A stretch of 23,005 nucleotides of DNA from a bacterium (GTDB lineage: Bacteria > Patescibacteriota > Minisyncoccia > Phycocordibacterales > UBA10002). The position numbers and the translations under genes are program-made. The stretch is from positions 1 through 23,005 of the forward strand of contig JAUYPY010000015.1 of the NCBI GenBank assembly GCA_030697445.1, given 5' to 3'. The notes beneath the pieces are model-generated. The model was not told where the DNA came from, ran no database searches, and saw only the letters and a list, made by a program, of their open reading frames with translations. This document shows positions 6,678 through 12,389 of the stretch, one piece after another. Every line of letters starts with the position of its first letter. Positions within the stretch are counted from its first letter, which is position 1.

Positions 6678-7952
6678 CTACAGCGTCAAAACCTCCTGCA
6701 AGCGCATTTCGGCAGGAGCTTGTCCCACTATGGCGAGATTGAGCCGTTCGGGTTTGAAGATAAGGCGTGCAATTTCTTGTATATCTTTGCTATCCACCTT
6801 CTCAATTTCTTTTGCAATCTCGTCCGGCTGTTTCAATTCCTTGCGCAAAACCTCCTGCATTCCGTAAAACTCCGCAAGTTCATCGGTGGATTCGAGAGAC
6901 AAATACATATTTCCAACCATACAATCTTTGACTTTCCTCAACTCTTCTTCGGAAAGCGGCTCATCGCGCAACCGCGCGAATTCGGCAAGCACCGCACGGA
7001 GCGCTTCCTCCGCGCGGCTCGGCGCGACGCCAGCCGAAACGGTAAAAAACCCGTGGTCGGTCAGCGCGTCGTTGTCGGTTTTCACATAGTAGCAAATGCC
7101 GAGTTCCTCGCGCATTCTCTGGAATAAGCGCGAGCTCATCCCCGCGCCTAGCGCGCCTGCCATCACTTTGAGCGCCGGCAATAGTTTATCGTATGCGTTG
7201 AAAGAGCGTGCACCGAGCACAAAATGCGCCTGGTCGAGCGAGCGCGGTTCAATACGGATTGACGGCGCGTTTTGGTTTTCTACTACTGTGATTTTTGGAT
7301 GCTTAGCACTTGTAGACATTCCTTCAAACGCGCGCGCAACCGCTTCACGCGCTTCTTCTGGCGACACTGCGCCAGCAACCACGACGGTCGTTGCGCCAGA
7401 CACATAATGTTTCTCGCGATAGGCAACAAAGTCCGCGCGCGATAATGCACGCACGCGCTCGGGAGTGCCTGCAATGTTCCACCCTGCCGGCTGGTCGCCG
7501 TATAAAAGTTCCAAAAACAAATCCTGCACATGCTTTTGCGGTAGGTCGCGGTACATATTTATTTCCTCCACGATGACGCCTTTCTCCTTTTCAATTTCCG
7601 GCTCTGGAAAAGAAGGGTGTAAATAAATATCGGACACCACGGAAAGAATTTTCTGGAAGTGTTGTTTGGCGGATTTTGCAAAATAACCCGTAAATTCTTG
7701 CGAGGTGAAGGCGTTGTATTGCGCGCCAATCGCATCCAGCTCGCGCGAAATGTCTATAGCGTGCGGCCGCTTCGCGGTGCCCTTGAAACACATATGTTCC
7801 AGAAAGTGTGACAACCCGTTTATGTCTTTTGTTTCGTACTTGCTCCCAGCTTCTACGAGCGCCATCACCGTTACGGTCGCGCTCTCTTTCATCGGCACGA
7901 CAATGAGCCGAAGTCCATTTGGTAGAATTGTTTTATGGAATTGCATACACAA
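6678..7952 (-). CDS. M16 family zinc metallopeptidase
   Basis: The protein has 424 residues. HFLEH at 49-53 is the inverted zinc motif HxxEH, and E129 in the following EKGVIVEEINMY helix is the third ligand, 76 residues later as in pitrilysin and mitochondrial processing peptidase. The second half (residues 220-420) is the inactive homologous domain with R/Y substrate-clamp residues (SSRLFQRMREELGICYYV). The size fits a bacterial PqqL/YmxG-type single-chain peptidase. No signal peptide is visible, so it is probably cytoplasmic. Its start lies 3 bases after the RelE-like toxin stop, so it may be read from the toxin-antitoxin promoter. ATG 7946 (MQFHKTILPNG) is an alternative start. Confidence 0.93.
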   Translation of the reverse strand: MCMQFHKTILPNGLRLIVVPMKESATVTVMALVEAGSKYETKDINGLSHFLEHMCFKGTAKRPHAIDISRELDAIGAQYNAFTSQEFTGYFAKSAKQHFQKILSVVSDIYLHPSFPEPEIEKEKGVIVEEINMYRDLPQKHVQDLFLELLYGDQPAGWNIAGTPERVRALSRADFVAYREKHYVSGATTVVVAGAVSPEEAREAVARAFEGMSTSAKHPKITVVENQNAPSIRIEPRSLDQAHFVLGARSFNAYDKLLPALKVMAGALGAGMSSRLFQRMREELGICYYVKTDNDALTDHGFFTVSAGVAPSRAEEALRAVLAEFARLRDEPLSEEELRKVKDCMVGNMYLSLESTDELAEFYGMQEVLRKELKQPDEIAKEIEKVDSKDIQEIARLIFKPERLNLAIVGQAPAEMRLQEVLTL

Positions 7953-7955
7953 AAA

Positions 7956-8213
7956 TTATGGGCGCTTCAGTATATCATGCGGACCAGCCCGGCGAATGAA
8001 ATAACCATAGTCTTTCTTCTGAAAGGTAAAACGATATCCCTTTGAGAAACGGACTTCAAAGATTTCGTCGAAACCCTCCATTTTCTTAACACGGAGCGAA
8101 GGATGCCGCGAGTTTGCCAAGAGCATCCCGAGTTTCTTTTCGAGAGTCGTCTGCAATTTGCGTGGAAGACTTCGATAATCCGAATCGAAAGAAGCGGCGA
8201 AATGAAACTTCAT
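7956..8213 (-). CDS. RelE/ParE-superfamily toxin of a type II toxin-antitoxin pair
   Basis: The 85-residue basic protein opens MKFHFAASFDSDYRSLPRKLQTTLEKKLGML, the two-helix start of RelE-like toxins. It continues with RVKKMEGFDEIFEVRFSKGYRFTFQKKDYGYFIRRAGPHDIL, the beta-sheet with a conserved 'eiRf..gyR..f......y.l...g.HdiL' pattern. RelE relatives cut mRNA in the ribosome; ParE relatives poison gyrase. The GPHDIL ending and Arg/Lys/Tyr residues fit an mRNA interferase better, but this is not settled. The antitoxin gene is immediately upstream with a 1-base gap. Nothing in the sequence suggests inactivation. Confidence 0.82.
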   Translation of the reverse strand: MKFHFAASFDSDYRSLPRKLQTTLEKKLGMLLANSRHPSLRVKKMEGFDEIFEVRFSKGYRFTFQKKDYGYFIRRAGPHDILKRP

Positions 8214-8214
8214 A

Positions 8215-8535
8215 TTAGCTGCGCCTTAACCCCGAAAGGTAACTCTTGAGCTCCAGTTTGGTTCGGATAGCATTACTCACGCGTCCAGCACGAATGTCCG
8301 CATCGGCTTCCATTTCTTTTTGTCGCCAGAGAAGTGTTTGATATGAACGCTCTATATCATCAAGTGTGTGTCGACCCTTGTGCTGTGCTTCAGATGCTGC
8401 ATATCTTTCCACCGACATAACCACGGCTACCCGCCTTCCATTTCTCTCAACTCCCACAGGGGAATGCCGCGCTTCGTCCAAAAGCCGCCCGAAATTATTT
8501 TTTGCCTCTTTCGCTGTAAAAGTTATGGTAATCAT
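8215..8535 (-). CDS. Phd/YefM-family antitoxin
   Basis: The 106-residue protein starts ITFTAKEAKNNFGRLLDEARHSPVGVERNGRRVAVVMSVERY, the Phd/YefM N-terminal fold that dimerises and binds operator DNA. The C-terminal half (HTLDDIERSYQTLLWRQKEMEADADIRAGRVSNAIRTKLELKSYL) is charged and helical and should wrap the toxin. It precedes the RelE-like toxin by one base. A consensus promoter overlapping a 24-bp inverted repeat lies just upstream, as expected for autoregulation by the antitoxin or complex. The ATG is about three bases from the predicted transcript start, so the message would be nearly leaderless. Confidence 0.85.
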   Translation of the reverse strand: MITITFTAKEAKNNFGRLLDEARHSPVGVERNGRRVAVVMSVERYAASEAQHKGRHTLDDIERSYQTLLWRQKEMEADADIRAGRVSNAIRTKLELKSYLSGLRRS

Positions 8536-8539
8536 ATAG

Positions 8540-8572
8540 TAGCCATTATAGCCATAGTGGCTATTTTGTCAA
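8540..8572 (-). promoter_or_regulatory. Consensus promoter with overlapping operator for the toxin-antitoxin operon
   Basis: On the minus strand TTGACA (8572-8567) and TATAAT (8550-8545) are both perfect sigma-70 hexamers, 16 bases apart. A near-palindrome spans 8540-8563: TAGCCATTATAG faces the reverse complement TAGCCACTATGG with 10 of 12 matches. It covers the -10 and most of the spacer, so bound antitoxin would occlude RNA polymerase. Confidence 0.85.
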
Positions 8573-8577
8573 TCTGT

Positions 8578-9801
8578 TTATGAGTCCTTTTGAATACGAG
8601 TAGCGAGATCGGGTATTGCAACCCTCTCTTGCTTTCCAGAATCCCTGTCGCGGACGGTTGCGTCTCCGTTTTCCAAAGAATCAAAATCCACAGTAATACA
8701 GAACGGAGTGCCTATTTCGTCTTGCCTGCGGTAACGCTTGCCGATGTTTCCGTTGTCGTCAAAAACCACGGCGCCAATTGCAATTTTTAAATCTGTGAAT
8801 ATCTCACGGGCTTTTTTGACCAATTCGGGTTTGTTTTTCAGAAGCGGAAAGACGGCGACTTTTATCGGCGCAATCGCGGGTTTTAATTTCAACACAACGC
8901 GCTTTTCACCGCCAAGTTCGTCTTCGAAATACGCACTGCACAAAACCGCAAGCACGGTGCGGTCAACGCCGAGCGACGGCTCAATCACATGAGGAGTAAT
9001 TTTTGTTTTTGTCTCTTCATCGAGATACGAAAGTTCAACACGGCTTGCTTTTGCATGATTGCTCAAATCAAAATCGGTGCGGTACGCCAACCCATACAAC
9101 TCTTTCCTTCCGAAAGGAAAGTCAAATTCAAAATCAATCGTGCGCTTGGAATAGTGCGCCCGCTCGCTGTCCGGTACTTCCAACTCATGCGCTTTTGTCG
9201 CATCAATTCCAACAGCACTAATCCATTCGTGCATCTTTTTCTGCCAGAATTCAAACGCCAACATCCATTCGTTCGGCTTCACAAAATATTCAACTTCCAT
9301 CTGCTCAAACTCTCGCGCGCGGAATATGAAATCGCGCGGACTAATTTCGTTGCGAAACGCCTTCCCTATCTGCGCGATGCCGAAAGGCAATTCCGGATGG
9401 AATGAATCAACAATATTCTTAAAATTCGTAAAGATTCCCTGCGCGGTCTCGGGGCGCAAGTATGCCGTTTGCGCATCTTCGCCAGCGCCGGCAGAGGTGC
9501 GGAACATAGTATTGAACCGCGAGCCATCGGCGAGCGGGTCAGAGAATCCGCCGACATGCCCTGACGCTTGTAATACATCGTGTTTGGTAATCTGGGCGGC
9601 ATCTATGCCGTACATATCTTCCCTATCAGCAACAAACATCTTCCACCACAACTGTTTGATATTGTTTTTTAATGCAAATCCGTACGGCCCGTAATCCCAA
9701 AAGCCGGCGAACCCGCCGTAAATTTCGGCGCTTGGGTAAATAAATCCCCGCCGCTTGCAGAGCGATACGATTTTATCCAACAGATTTTCCGTTTTTTCCA
9801 T
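8578..9801 (-). CDS. glyS: Glycyl-tRNA synthetase, single-chain class II (GlyQS) type
   Basis: The 407-residue protein has the class II motifs of the dimeric GlyRS: YPSAEIYGGFAGFWDYGPYG at the N-terminus, SGHVGGFSDP, motif 2 (FRNEISPRDFIFRAREFEQMEVEYF) and motif 3 (EPSLGVDRTVLAVL). A C-terminal anticodon-binding domain follows (APIKVAVFPLLKNKPELVKKAREIF, ending with GTPFCITVDFDSLENGDATVRDRDSGKQ). It charges tRNA-Gly. It is shorter than most relatives (about 450-500 residues), lacking the larger insert between motifs 1 and 2. The start lies 5 bases after the DGR reverse transcriptase stop, so it may share that transcript. Confidence 0.96.
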   Translation of the reverse strand: MEKTENLLDKIVSLCKRRGFIYPSAEIYGGFAGFWDYGPYGFALKNNIKQLWWKMFVADREDMYGIDAAQITKHDVLQASGHVGGFSDPLADGSRFNTMFRTSAGAGEDAQTAYLRPETAQGIFTNFKNIVDSFHPELPFGIAQIGKAFRNEISPRDFIFRAREFEQMEVEYFVKPNEWMLAFEFWQKKMHEWISAVGIDATKAHELEVPDSERAHYSKRTIDFEFDFPFGRKELYGLAYRTDFDLSNHAKASRVELSYLDEETKTKITPHVIEPSLGVDRTVLAVLCSAYFEDELGGEKRVVLKLKPAIAPIKVAVFPLLKNKPELVKKAREIFTDLKIAIGAVVFDDNGNIGKRYRRQDEIGTPFCITVDFDSLENGDATVRDRDSGKQERVAIPDLATRIQKDS

Positions 9802-9806
9802 AACAT

Positions 9807-10793
9807 CTATTCTATCATATTTTTAATTTCACAGCTTAATTTATAAGCATTCGCATGTTTTAACACCCCCAAATACGATGCCACATTCTTCTCATTCACC
9901 CGCGCCAACATCCTCCGTTTCGTCGTAGTTCGCAATACGCGATAGTGCGGGAGCGAGACATACCCGAGGAAGTCGGTTCCCTGTCGCAGTTTTCGTATAG
10001 TCACTTTGTTCGGGTGAAGTTCCAGTAAAAGTTTCTTGTGGAGAAAATCGCGTATCTGTTGCGTGAGCAATTCTAATCTGTTGAAACTCCGGTCCAAAAT
10101 CACAAAATCATCGCAATAGCGGATGTAGTATTGTGCTTTGAGTGTGTGCTTTACGAACTGGTCAAGTTCGTTGAGATATATGTTGGCGAAGATTTGGCTG
10201 GTAACATTGCCGAGCGGCAACCCTTTATGCGGTGAGGTTTCAAACGAGGAAATGATGATCTGAATGAGCGCAAGGAAGTTTTGGTCGGTGATTCTTTGAA
10301 AGATAAGTGAAAAGAGGATACGATGGTCAATGGAGTCAAAAAACTTCCTGATGTCGCATTTCAATACAAAGGCGGATTTTGTGTGGTTAGCGGACACTTT
10401 TCGCGCAAATACCTCAAAGCGATTTACTCCGGCATGCGTACCCTTGCATTCTCTGGATGCATATGAGTCGTAGATAAATATCTTATCAAAAATCTGATAC
10501 AATTGCTGATATACTGCTTGAAACAGCACGCGGTCACGGACGCTTGCGATATGAATAAGGCGTGGTTTGGGGTCGGAAATTGGGCGTGGCTGATAGGGGT
10601 CGTTTGTCCATACATGCTGTCGCAGCCGATCGTGAAGCGTGAATATATATTCCTCAAGACACATCTCAAACGCGGCGACCTCTGGCGCGCTCCGTTTTCC
10701 TTTGCTAAACTTCCGCCACGCGCGGAGTAGATTCTCCGGAGAAATTACAGCATAAAAATCACTACTATGATGCCCCCCCCCCCGACAGAACAC
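9807..10793 (-). CDS. Reverse transcriptase of a diversity-generating retroelement
   Basis: Read from GTG 10793 this is 328 residues. RT motifs in order: KPRLIHIASVRDRVLFQAV, FIYDSYASRECKGTHAGVNRF, FVLKCDIRKFFDSIDH (146-157, first catalytic Asp), GLPLGNVTSQIFANIYLNELDQF (191-213) and YIRYCDDFVIL with YCDD at 226-229. The GLPLGNxTSQ form and the N-terminal ENLLRAWRKFSKGKRSAPEVAAFE mark the DGR group rather than group II introns or retrons, and no maturase domain follows. It copies template RNA with errors at adenines. The first ~12 residues pass through an 11-G run. With 12 G's the frame would start at ATG 10822 (MQQTDFENNRRCSV). The true start is therefore uncertain. Confidence 0.93.
   Translation of the reverse strand: MFCRGGGHHSSDFYAVISPENLLRAWRKFSKGKRSAPEVAAFEMCLEEYIFTLHDRLRQHVWTNDPYQPRPISDPKPRLIHIASVRDRVLFQAVYQQLYQIFDKIFIYDSYASRECKGTHAGVNRFEVFARKVSANHTKSAFVLKCDIRKFFDSIDHRILFSLIFQRITDQNFLALIQIIISSFETSPHKGLPLGNVTSQIFANIYLNELDQFVKHTLKAQYYIRYCDDFVILDRSFNRLELLTQQIRDFLHKKLLLELHPNKVTIRKLRQGTDFLGYVSLPHYRVLRTTTKRRMLARVNEKNVASYLGVLKHANAYKLSCEIKNMIE
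10773..10783. repeat. Run of 11 C's at the 5' ends of both the RT and avd genes
   Basis: Eleven consecutive C's on the plus strand lie directly after ATGATG (10767-10772). Read on the plus strand, ATG 10767/10770 would be in frame with the Avd-like protein if the run held 9 or 12 C's. Read on the minus strand, ATG 10822 would be in frame with the RT for the same run lengths. At 11, both genes lose their ATG and must use TTG 10820 and GTG 10793. Confidence 0.9.
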
Positions 10794-10819
10794 CTTCGGT
10801 TATTCTCAAAATCCGTCTG

Positions 10820-11131
10820 TTGCATAAAGAGATATATATTGTAGGGCAGAAACTGCCGAAGCGGGAGAAACTGGGGATTCATGCGGGGGTTGAAATGTTT
10901 TGTATAGAAATACTGGCACTGGCGATTGAAGCGGCATTCAAATCGCACAAACAAAAAATACCCATATTGGAACAACTGCGAGTAAAAATTGAAGTATTAA
11001 AACATATTGTACGCACTGAGCACGAGTGCAGTATTTTAGATGAAAGAAAATATCTACGCCTTTCGGAACAACTAGTGATTATCTCAAAAGAGACAACTAA
11101 CTGGATTGTCTATACGCACAAAGGAGCGTGA
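10820..11131 (+). CDS. Avd-like accessory protein of the DGR (four-helix bundle)
   Basis: The 103 residues from TTG 10820 show the Avd/S23-like four-helix pattern: HKEIYIVGQKLPKREKLGIHAGVEMFCIEILALAIEAAF, LRVKIEVLKHIVRTEHECSILDERKYLRLSEQLVIISKETTNWI. The K.LPK..klGi.........i.el and the final ls.....i....W are family features. Avd is a basic barrel that binds the RT and template RNA. The upstream codons PSVILKIRLLHKEIY also fit helix 1, and would be translated from ATG 10767/10770 if the C-run were 12 or 9. The true start is probably there. The gene is antisense to the template-RNA/RT direction, unlike most DGRs. Its TGA is the loop of a hairpin at 11118-11142. Confidence 0.82.
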   Translation: MHKEIYIVGQKLPKREKLGIHAGVEMFCIEILALAIEAAFKSHKQKIPILEQLRVKIEVLKHIVRTEHECSILDERKYLRLSEQLVIISKETTNWIVYTHKGA

Positions 11132-11142
11132 CGCTCCTTTGT
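11118..11142. terminator. 11-bp hairpin at the avd stop codon and next to the template repeat
   Basis: ACAAAGGAGCG (11118-11128) pairs perfectly with CGCTCCTTTGT (11132-11142) around the loop TGA, which is the avd stop codon. It begins 6 bases past the 3' end of the template repeat in the minus direction. It may terminate avd on the plus strand, although no strong T run follows. It may also fold as part of the template RNA, where a structured 3' flank helps priming in known DGRs. Confidence 0.6.
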
Positions 11143-11148
11143 TTGCGA

Positions 11149-11267
11149 GAAACTTCCTCACGGGAACGCAAGTGCGGGTTCTGGTTGTTGCGATAGTTCC
11201 AGTTGACCTTGAACTTGCCGTCGTTCCAGTTCGCGTTCGGAACATTACCGTCCGCGTTGCGGGAACC
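11149..11267 (-). repeat. DGR template repeat (TR), 119 bp
   Basis: On the minus strand this segment reads GGTTCCCGCAACGCGGACGG onward to GAAGTTTC. It aligns without gaps to 11506-11624 (offset 357) at 95 of 119 positions. It is rich in AAC/AAT codons (Asn), the codon choice that gives most diversity when adenines are randomised. It holds 32 adenines, of which 23 differ in the variable repeat. In frame it encodes GSRNADGNVPNANWNDGKF and onward, but no plausible gene surrounds it; it serves as the template of the noncoding template RNA. Confidence 0.95.
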
Positions 11268-11348
11268 GAGCTCGTTTGTGTCGTACCCCGTCCTTGTCAC
11301 CGAGAATCGTTTGCACAATTTTCTGTGTTATCTCGCGGTAGAGTGAGC

Positions 11349-11437
11349 ATTGTATAGAGTACGACAAGCAGTTTCTTTCTTTTGACCAATCGCCATCCGC
11401 CCTAGGCGGACCGACTGCACAGTCGTGGGATATTGTA
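11349..11437 (-). promoter_or_regulatory. Candidate promoter region for the template RNA
   Basis: TATACAAT occurs twice on the minus strand upstream of the template repeat, at 11356-11349 and 11439-11432. Each contains TACAAT, one base off the -10 consensus. The second has TTGTTG 17 bases upstream (11460-11455), inside the hairpin loop downstream of the target gene. Either could start the template RNA. The choice is inference from hexamer matches only. Confidence 0.3.
11396..11410. repeat. Short palindrome TCCGCC-CTA-GGCGGA
   Basis: A 6-bp perfect stem with a 3-base spacer lies in the noncoding stretch between template repeat and target gene. Almost the same palindrome (GTCCGCC-TAA-GGCGGAC) occurs inside ileS at 15714-15730. 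It looks like a member of a dispersed short repeat family rather than a DGR part. Confidence 0.5.
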
Positions 11438-11445
11438 TAAAAAGA

Positions 11446-11473
11446 ATCAGCGCACAACAAGTTGTGCGCTGAT
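11446..11473 (-). terminator. 13-bp hairpin downstream of the DGR target gene, with U-tract
   Basis: ATCAGCGCACAAC (11446-11458) pairs perfectly with GTTGTGCGCTGAT (11461-11473) around AA. On the minus strand it starts 25 bases after the target-gene stop and is followed by TCTTTTTAT, the form of an intrinsic terminator. DGRs also need a hairpin or cruciform a short distance after the variable repeat for efficient retrohoming (known from Bordetella phage BPP-1). This perfect stem is a good candidate for that role too. Confidence 0.8.
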
Positions 11474-11498
11474 GGTGAAGGTAACAGAAGTATGAAGG

Positions 11499-12215
11499 TT
11501 AGAGGGAAACTGCCTCACGGGAACGCAAGCGCGGGCTCTGGTCGCGGCGATCGCACCAGTCGACCCGGAACCCGCCGCCGCGCCAGAACGCGTACGGAAC
11601 ACTACCGCCCGCGCGGCGGGAACCGCTACAGAGCGTTATATTTTTGATGTCCAAGTGCTTGCCGGTTTCTCGGAAGTACTTGAGTTCTAGAAGGAGGCGT
11701 TCCAGTAAGGTGACGCCGTTTACTTTCTGTTCTGCGAGGTCGTCCGCCGAGAGGTTCTTGAGTTCTTCGTCGGCTTCCACTCGGTCGCGGAGCAAGACGG
11801 CGTAGTGTTCGTTGGGAACGCGGTCGTTTGTTGGTACTCCCTTGTCCAAGTCGCCGGTATAGCGCCAGCAGGGAAATTTCTTTTCGCAGGAATCGTAGAC
11901 GCGATTCGGTGTCATACCTTTCGCGACGATGATGAGACGATTGAAACCCTCTTTCTTTTCTGGAATCTTTACTCCTGAGAAGTCGTGGGTTTCGCCGAAC
12001 TCTTCGCGGTAGAGGGTTTCCCATTGTTTGAGGGGGTCGTTCTCCACTTGAATCAGGTCGTCCGCAAACGCAACGAGAAGTTTGTCTTTTAACTCGCTTT
12101 TTCCTTGACCGACATAATAATCAAGTCGGTCTGGACGAAAGTTGCGGGGTAGATTAGGTATGACGAGCGAGGTGAATTGCAGAAACTGCGGAGAGACGGA
12201 TTGCTCATTATTCAT
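11499..12215 (-). CDS. DGR target protein with a diversified C-type-lectin-like C-terminus
   Basis: The protein has 238 residues. Residues 1-190 are a conserved scaffold (YREEFGETHDFSGVKIPEKKEGFNRLIIVAKGMTPNRVYDSC, then VPTNDRVPNEHYAVLLRDRVEADEELKNLSADDLAEQKVNGVTLLERLLLELKYF). The last ~47 residues are the variable domain, starting LCSGSRRAGGSVPYAFWRGG and ending SPRLRSREAVSL. The C.GSR....VP...W....F.V.W......S..LRSRE pattern is the CLec-type variable fold, with invariant Trp/Gly/Arg positions and variable sites on template Asn/Lys/Asp codons. There is no signal peptide or membrane segment, so display or location is unknown. Its ligand is unknown. A consensus-like promoter and AAAGG ribosome site precede ATG 12215. 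This is the only candidate target in the window. Confidence 0.9.
   Translation of the reverse strand: MNNEQSVSPQFLQFTSLVIPNLPRNFRPDRLDYYVGQGKSELKDKLLVAFADDLIQVENDPLKQWETLYREEFGETHDFSGVKIPEKKEGFNRLIIVAKGMTPNRVYDSCEKKFPCWRYTGDLDKGVPTNDRVPNEHYAVLLRDRVEADEELKNLSADDLAEQKVNGVTLLERLLLELKYFRETGKHLDIKNITLCSGSRRAGGSVPYAFWRGGGFRVDWCDRRDQSPRLRSREAVSL
11506..11624 (-). repeat. DGR variable repeat (VR), 119 bp at the 3' end of the target gene
   Basis: This is the mutated copy of the template repeat. It differs at 24 positions: 23 where the template has A in the coding sense (14 to G, the rest to C or T) and one template T to G at 11550 (codon TAT to GAT). It ends five bases before the target stop codon. 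The 3' part (TTGCGTTCCCGTGAG) is unchanged and probably contains the initiation-of-mutagenic-homing region. Confidence 0.95.
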
Positions 12216-12352
12216 GAGATTGCCTTTCTTTTTTTGTTGTTTATTTAACAGTCCTCCGTAACCTTACAAGGTACATTGAACTACCGACAGTATATCATTA
12301 TTGATATCTTTTTGTCAATGGGCGAAAATATGGCTCTGTTGAGCCACAAAAC
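12216..12352 (-). promoter_or_regulatory. Promoter and leader of the DGR target gene
   Basis: On the minus strand TTGACA (12318-12313) and TATACT (12294-12289) stand 18 bases apart, predicting a start near 12282 and a leader of about 67 bases. The spacer contains ATATCA-ATAA-TGATAT, an inverted repeat that could be an operator. The leader has GGAGG about 41 bases and AAAGG about 8 bases before the ATG; the latter is the likely ribosome site. This is one of the few genes in the window with a clear leader. Confidence 0.65.
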
Positions 12353-12389
12353 GACACCCGATGTTTGCAGCCCATCAACGTCGGGTGTC
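12331..12389 (-). terminator. Tandem terminators closing the deaminase-to-surface-protein operon
   Basis: Directly at the stop codon, GACACCCGATGTT (12353-12365) faces AACGTCGGGTGTC (12377-12389), 13 pairs including one G-U, followed on the minus strand by GTTTTG. A second hairpin, TGGCTC-TGTT-GAGCCA (12331-12346), follows and leads into ATATTTT. Together they separate the operon from the DGR target promoter downstream. Confidence 0.75.

Noticed and set aside
10745..10975. Minus-strand 76-residue frame at the RT start
   Set aside because: Its beginning after MQQTDF is probably the true RT N-terminus displaced by the 11-base run, and the rest is antisense to avd. It is not a separate gene.
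11097..11318. Minus-strand reading frame of 73 residues over the template repeat
   Set aside because: It is the template repeat read in frame. There is no scaffold domain, ribosome site or full-length target, so I treat it as noncoding template.
12216..12389. Possible small RNA or tRNA in the gap between target gene and operon end
   Set aside because: No cloverleaf or conserved RNA pattern; promoter, leader and two terminator hairpins explain the stretch.
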